From an uncultured Alphaproteobacteria bacterium (GTDB lineage: Bacteria; Pseudomonadota; Alphaproteobacteria; Rs-D84), in NCBI GenBank assembly GCA_904502245.1, contig CAJGDN010000042.1, positions 1-7,926 of the forward strand: DNA of 7,926 nt, in the 5' to 3' direction. This document shows positions 5,260 to 7,926 of the stretch, one piece after another (within the stretch, counting starts at the first letter, position 1; each line of letters begins with the position of its first letter). The translations under genes and the position numbers were made by a program. The notes under the pieces are model-generated. The model made no database searches. It was not told where the DNA came from and was given only the letters and a program-made list of their open reading frames with translations.

Positions 5260-6162
5260 TTAAATGCTGTCTGGATTCACCCAACGACCGTCTTTTAACA
5301 AACCGGGGGCCATACCTTCGTTTGCACGCAGATTATCAATTACACTGCGCGCACGGGCTGCATCCAGATTAATAATACGAACCTTGAACATGTCGCCTTC
5401 GTTAACAACGACAGCATCACCGTATGTCTTCATACGCTGAACCAACGCATCGGCACTGTCCTGGGCATAAAATGCGGCAATCTGAACCGCGTAATCGCCA
5501 GAGGCGACTGGTGCAGACTGTGGCGCAGCTGTTTCAGCGACAGGTTCAACAACAACCGGTTCTGCAACAGGCTGTGCAATTTGTGCTTCGACCACAGGAA
5601 CTGTTCCCAATGTTGCATTCTTAACAATCATTGTCTGTTCAGGCAAAACCTGAATTTGAACCTTGGCCTGGCCATTTAAACCAATCTTTTGTGCAGCAGC
5701 AGGTGACAAATCCATTAAACGCGTATTCACAAATGGCCCACGATTATTTACACGCACATCAACAGATTTACCATTACTTAAGTTTGTAACGCGTACAATT
5801 GTTGGCAGTGGTAACGTTTTGCTGGTTGCGACCATCTGGTTGATATCAAATATTTCACCGTTACTGGTTTTTGTGCCATTTAATTCTGTCGGGATAATAC
5901 CAGCAATACCAGTTTGATTGTATGTCATATCTTCAACCGGAATATACTGAACATCATCAACCTTGTACGCGGTACCAACATAGTATTTTGGAGCAGCCGC
6001 CAATAAATATGTGTCACCCAATGATTCTTGGGGGGCACTGGTTATCAATGTTTCCTCGCCAAATCCATCGGCATTATAACTGGTGCTGCGACCATTTGGA
6101 TTTAAATCCATACACCCCGTCAACATTGCGGTCAATACCGCCAAAGAGATAACTTTTTTCAT
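5260..6162 (-). CDS. rlpA: RlpA-like septal lipoprotein with DPBB and SPOR domains; active site degenerate
   Basis: A 300-residue protein. The lipoprotein signal MKKVISLAVLTAMLTGC puts the lipidated Cys at 17. The RlpA double-psi beta-barrel spans about 84-172: G-I-A-G (85-88), T-S-N-G-E103-I-F-D106, K-T-L-P-L-P (115-120), VRVTNLSNG (123-131), V-R-V-N-N-R-G-P-F (136-144) and DLSPAAAQKIGL (151-162). A Pro/Ala/Val/Glu-rich linker (about 188-220) leads to a SPOR domain (about 221-290, starting GDYAVQIAAF), which in the family binds denuded septal glycan. RlpA is an outer-membrane lytic transglycosylase acting at the division site. The usual TAAH is V-A-T-S here (His to Ser114), the usual N-D-R-G-P is N-N-R-G-P (Asp to Asn140), and the W-Y after G-I-A is missing, so catalysis is doubtful. 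SD AAGGAG lies nine bases before ATG. It has its own promoter and follows murJ on the same strand after 76 bases. Confidence 0.93.
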   Translation of the reverse strand: MKKVISLAVLTAMLTGCMDLNPNGRSTSYNADGFGEETLITSAPQESLGDTYLLAAAPKYYVGTAYKVDDVQYIPVEDMTYNQTGIAGIIPTELNGTKTSNGEIFDINQMVATSKTLPLPTIVRVTNLSNGKSVDVRVNNRGPFVNTRLMDLSPAAAQKIGLNGQAKVQIQVLPEQTMIVKNATLGTVPVVEAQIAQPVAEPVVVEPVAETAAPQSAPVASGDYAVQIAAFYAQDSADALVQRMKTYGDAVVVNEGDMFKVRIINLDAARARSVIDNLRANEGMAPGLLKDGRWVNPDSI

Positions 6163-6199
6163 GATTTAGGACTCCTTACATTCATAAACTTATAATTAT

Positions 6200-6228
6200 A
6201 TTTTATCATAAAGCATGGGGCATTTCAA
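6200..6228 (-). promoter_or_regulatory. Promoter of rlpA
   Basis: On the - strand: TTGAAA (6228-6223), a 17-base spacer and TAAAAT (6205-6200). The start near 6193 gives a leader of about 31 bases containing the AAGGAG SD. It sits 10 bases past the murJ stop codon; no terminator is seen between the genes, so rlpA may also receive murJ read-through. Confidence 0.7.
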
Positions 6229-6238
6229 ATCTATTTTA

Positions 6239-7702
6239 TTATTTTATAACGCGTTCCATTACGTATGCCACCGGCAGGTATACAACACCATATCCTGCAA
6301 TCGCCATCCCTAATGTAAATATCCCTGAAATTGGAACAAACGACAGAAAAACCCCCAACACAGTTGCCCAGACTGCAAATGCAGCAACCGCGCGCAATGT
6401 TCGCCCATCATGCCGAACCAATTCACGTTTGCGACATGCACGCGCAAGCAAGAAATTCTTTAAATATCCACTGACTACGACACCAATCGGTATTGCCAAA
6501 TATCCAACAAACGGGAACAACATCAGGTACAAAACCGCCGCAACACACAGGGATGTAATACTGGTTTTAACAGGTGTTTTTACATCCTGGGACGCGTAAA
6601 GCGTTTTGCTGTAAATCTGGCTGAGTACCATAGCCGGCAAAACAAATACCTGAATCATAATCGCCATGGCAACCGCGTGCGTCGATTCAGATGTCCATGC
6701 CCCATATTGAAACAGAAAACGAATTATTGGTTCCGCCAGAACAAACAGTCCTGCAACACACGGCAATGTTAACATCAATGAACGACGCATCGATGAATTT
6801 TGTTGAATATATACACTGCGCATATTTTTGTCTGCCAACGCATTCGAAATAGACGACATCAAAACAGTTCCAACCGCCAAACCAATCATCGCAAATGGCA
6901 ATTGAACAATTCTGTCAGAATAATACAACCATGATACTGCACCGCTTTGAAAGCTGGCAACCAGAGTGCCAACAATTATCGTTATTTGGTAAAAACCACT
7001 GCCAACAATACTAACCCCCAGACGTTTAAACATGCGACTGATTCCCGGCGTCCACCTTGGCACAACCAGGTGCAATCCAAAATGTTTATGTCGAATTCGC
7101 GACCACAGAACACCAAATTGAATAATACCAGACAACACCACTGTTCCTGCCATCAAAAACAGGACGTTTTCAGAACCAAAAAACATCGCAATCAGCAGTG
7201 CAAATATCAACATGATATTCAGTAAAACCGGCATAAACGCCGCCAAAACAAATTTTGAAAACGCATTCAATATCGCAGATAAAAACGCCGCACCACAAAT
7301 AAATATAACATACACAAACATTATCCGTGATATCAATACGGTCATTTCCATCTTGCCCGGTGTGGCATCAAAGCCAGGCGCCAACCCCCAGACCACCAAC
7401 GGCATAAATATTTCAAACAGTATCGTTATCCCCAGCAACACAACCATCAGCCACGAAAAAACATTGCGCGCAAACGATTCGTCGCGTTTAGAATCTGTGT
7501 ACATCGGGATAAAGATTGCAGACAACGCACCTTCGCCCAACAGGTCGCGGAATAAATTCGGCAGTTTAAATGCCGCCAAAAATATGTCTGACAAACGCCC
7601 TGCCCCCAGGACGCGCGCAATTAACATATCGCGAATAAAACCAAATATACGACTGATGCCGGTCATGGCACCAACCCCGAAAATATGTTTGCCAAGTTTC
7701 AT
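6239..7702 (-). CDS. murJ: Lipid II flippase MurJ (MviN)
   Basis: A 487-residue polytopic inner-membrane protein (MOP superfamily; usual length 500-530, about 14 membrane helices). It moves undecaprenyl-linked lipid II across the membrane for peptidoglycan synthesis. Residues essential in E. coli MurJ are at the same positions here: R18 (GISRIFG), R24 (F-I-R-D), D39 (S-D-I-F), R52 (LPNLFRDLLGEGALSAIFIP), and D263-R264 in YYSDRIVQLP, equivalent to the E. coli D269-R270 pair. The C-terminus is compact, ending at about helix 14. The start codon has no SD; the -10 box ends seven bases before the ATG, so the message is probably leaderless. It is transcribed toward rlpA and is divergent from a bamD-like gene, giving an envelope-biogenesis cluster. 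Confidence 0.97.
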   Translation of the reverse strand: MKLGKHIFGVGAMTGISRIFGFIRDMLIARVLGAGRLSDIFLAAFKLPNLFRDLLGEGALSAIFIPMYTDSKRDESFARNVFSWLMVVLLGITILFEIFMPLVVWGLAPGFDATPGKMEMTVLISRIMFVYVIFICGAAFLSAILNAFSKFVLAAFMPVLLNIMLIFALLIAMFFGSENVLFLMAGTVVLSGIIQFGVLWSRIRHKHFGLHLVVPRWTPGISRMFKRLGVSIVGSGFYQITIIVGTLVASFQSGAVSWLYYSDRIVQLPFAMIGLAVGTVLMSSISNALADKNMRSVYIQQNSSMRRSLMLTLPCVAGLFVLAEPIIRFLFQYGAWTSESTHAVAMAIMIQVFVLPAMVLSQIYSKTLYASQDVKTPVKTSITSLCVAAVLYLMLFPFVGYLAIPIGVVVSGYLKNFLLARACRKRELVRHDGRTLRAVAAFAVWATVLGVFLSFVPISGIFTLGMAIAGYGVVYLPVAYVMERVIK

Positions 7703-7717
7703 GCTTTAGATTATACT
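7689..7717 (+). promoter_or_regulatory. Promoter of the bamD-like gene
   Basis: TTGCCA (7689-7694), a 17-base spacer and TATACT (7712-7717), with a predicted start near 7724 and a leader of about 31 bases. Its -10 overlaps the opposing murJ -10 (7710-7715) by four bases and its -35 lies inside the first murJ codons. The two polymerases could not sit there together. Confidence 0.55.
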
Positions 7718-7739
7718 GCGTTCTGTAAATGAAAATCAA
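7710..7739 (-). promoter_or_regulatory. Promoter of murJ (leaderless type)
   Basis: On the - strand: TTGATT (7739-7734), an 18-base spacer and a perfect TATAAT (7715-7710). Seven bases separate the -10 from the ATG at 7702, placing the transcription start at or beside the start codon. Confidence 0.75.
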
Positions 7740-7754
7740 GACAGGAATATAAAT

Positions 7755-7926
7755 ATGAAAAAACATTTTATTCTGATAACAATGCTGACTTTCTTGGCAG
7801 GATGCACAGGTACAGACAATCAAATCGTTGCCGAACAACCATTAGCAGACATCTATAAAACTGCGTACGAAGAATTTAATGATGAAAATTATGAAGAAGC
7901 AGCCACAGAATTTTTAAAGGCAGAAA
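7755..7926 (+). CDS. bamD: Outer-membrane assembly lipoprotein BamD-like (ComL), 5' part only
   Basis: Cut by the window edge after 57 codons. The ATG is preceded by ACAGGAA at a suitable distance. The lipoprotein signal is MKKHFILITMLTFLAGC with Cys17. The mature part then has the start of a TPR-type helical pair: L-A-D-I-Y-K-T-A-Y-E-E-F-N-D-E-N-Y-E-E-A-A-T-E-F. This fits the first repeat of BamD, which normally reads close to LYN-x-G-x-x-x-L-x-x-G-x-Y-x-x-A-x-x-x-F. BamD is the essential lipoprotein of the BAM complex that inserts beta-barrel proteins into the outer membrane. Another TPR lipoprotein (YbgF/CpoB-like or PilF-like) cannot be excluded from so short a piece. The murJ neighbourhood supports an envelope role. 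Confidence 0.72.
   Translation, partial: MKKHFILITMLTFLAGCTGTDNQIVAEQPLADIYKTAYEEFNDENYEEAATEFLKAE

Noticed and set aside
7212..7709. 165-codon open frame on the + strand opposite murJ
   Set aside because: It is antisense to a well-supported murJ with all key residues. Its translation is low-complexity N/I/S/K-rich with no domain, typical of a shadow frame.
1..7926. CRISPR array, insertion sequence or long direct repeats
   Set aside because: Reading through the window by eye, I saw no regularly spaced repeats, transposase motifs or paired terminal inverted repeats.

Overview
The window reads as chromosomal DNA from an AT-leaning, Gram-negative alphaproteobacterium, probably an uncultured or host-associated lineage. 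Evidence: rpsD stands alone rather than in an alpha-operon, outer-membrane genes are present (murJ, rlpA, a bamD-like lipoprotein, a small LptM-like lipoprotein), and TTGACA/TATAAT-type promoters are common. The taxonomic placement is inference from gene content and protein flavour; no search was run.

Layout. Bases 1-160 hold a tRNA-Glu(UUC) gene with an intrinsic terminator. Bases 199-1396 form a small accessory-looking unit on the + strand. It starts with a strong promoter followed at once by two tandem terminator-like hairpins. Next comes a protein joining a phage 'NNNPGNL' structural/lysozyme-like domain to a Mu-F-type CRC tail, and then an overlapping small lipoprotein. Bases 1481-2792 carry an MFS transporter on the - strand. 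Bases 2799-4381 (+) carry a 39-residue lipoprotein, lemA and a PHP-domain phosphoesterase, closely packed as one likely operon. rpsD follows at 4509-5141. It converges on a - strand envelope block in which murJ (7702-6239) lies upstream of rlpA (6162-5260). A bamD-like gene starts divergently from murJ at 7755 and runs off the window.

How the genes fit together. The right-hand block is cell-envelope biogenesis: lipid II flipping (MurJ), septal peptidoglycan (RlpA) and outer-membrane protein assembly (BamD). murJ and bamD face each other across a 52-base gap with overlapping -10 boxes.

Most interesting points: (1) a promoter whose transcript would meet two intrinsic terminators within about 60 bases, before a phage-like gene, resembling an antitermination or attenuation switch; (2) the compact phage-domain fusion; (3) an RlpA that lacks two or three of the conserved active-site positions of lytic RlpA; (4) two genes (murJ and the small lipoprotein) whose promoters predict leaderless mRNAs. 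No CRISPR array, insertion sequence or clear new defence system was seen.
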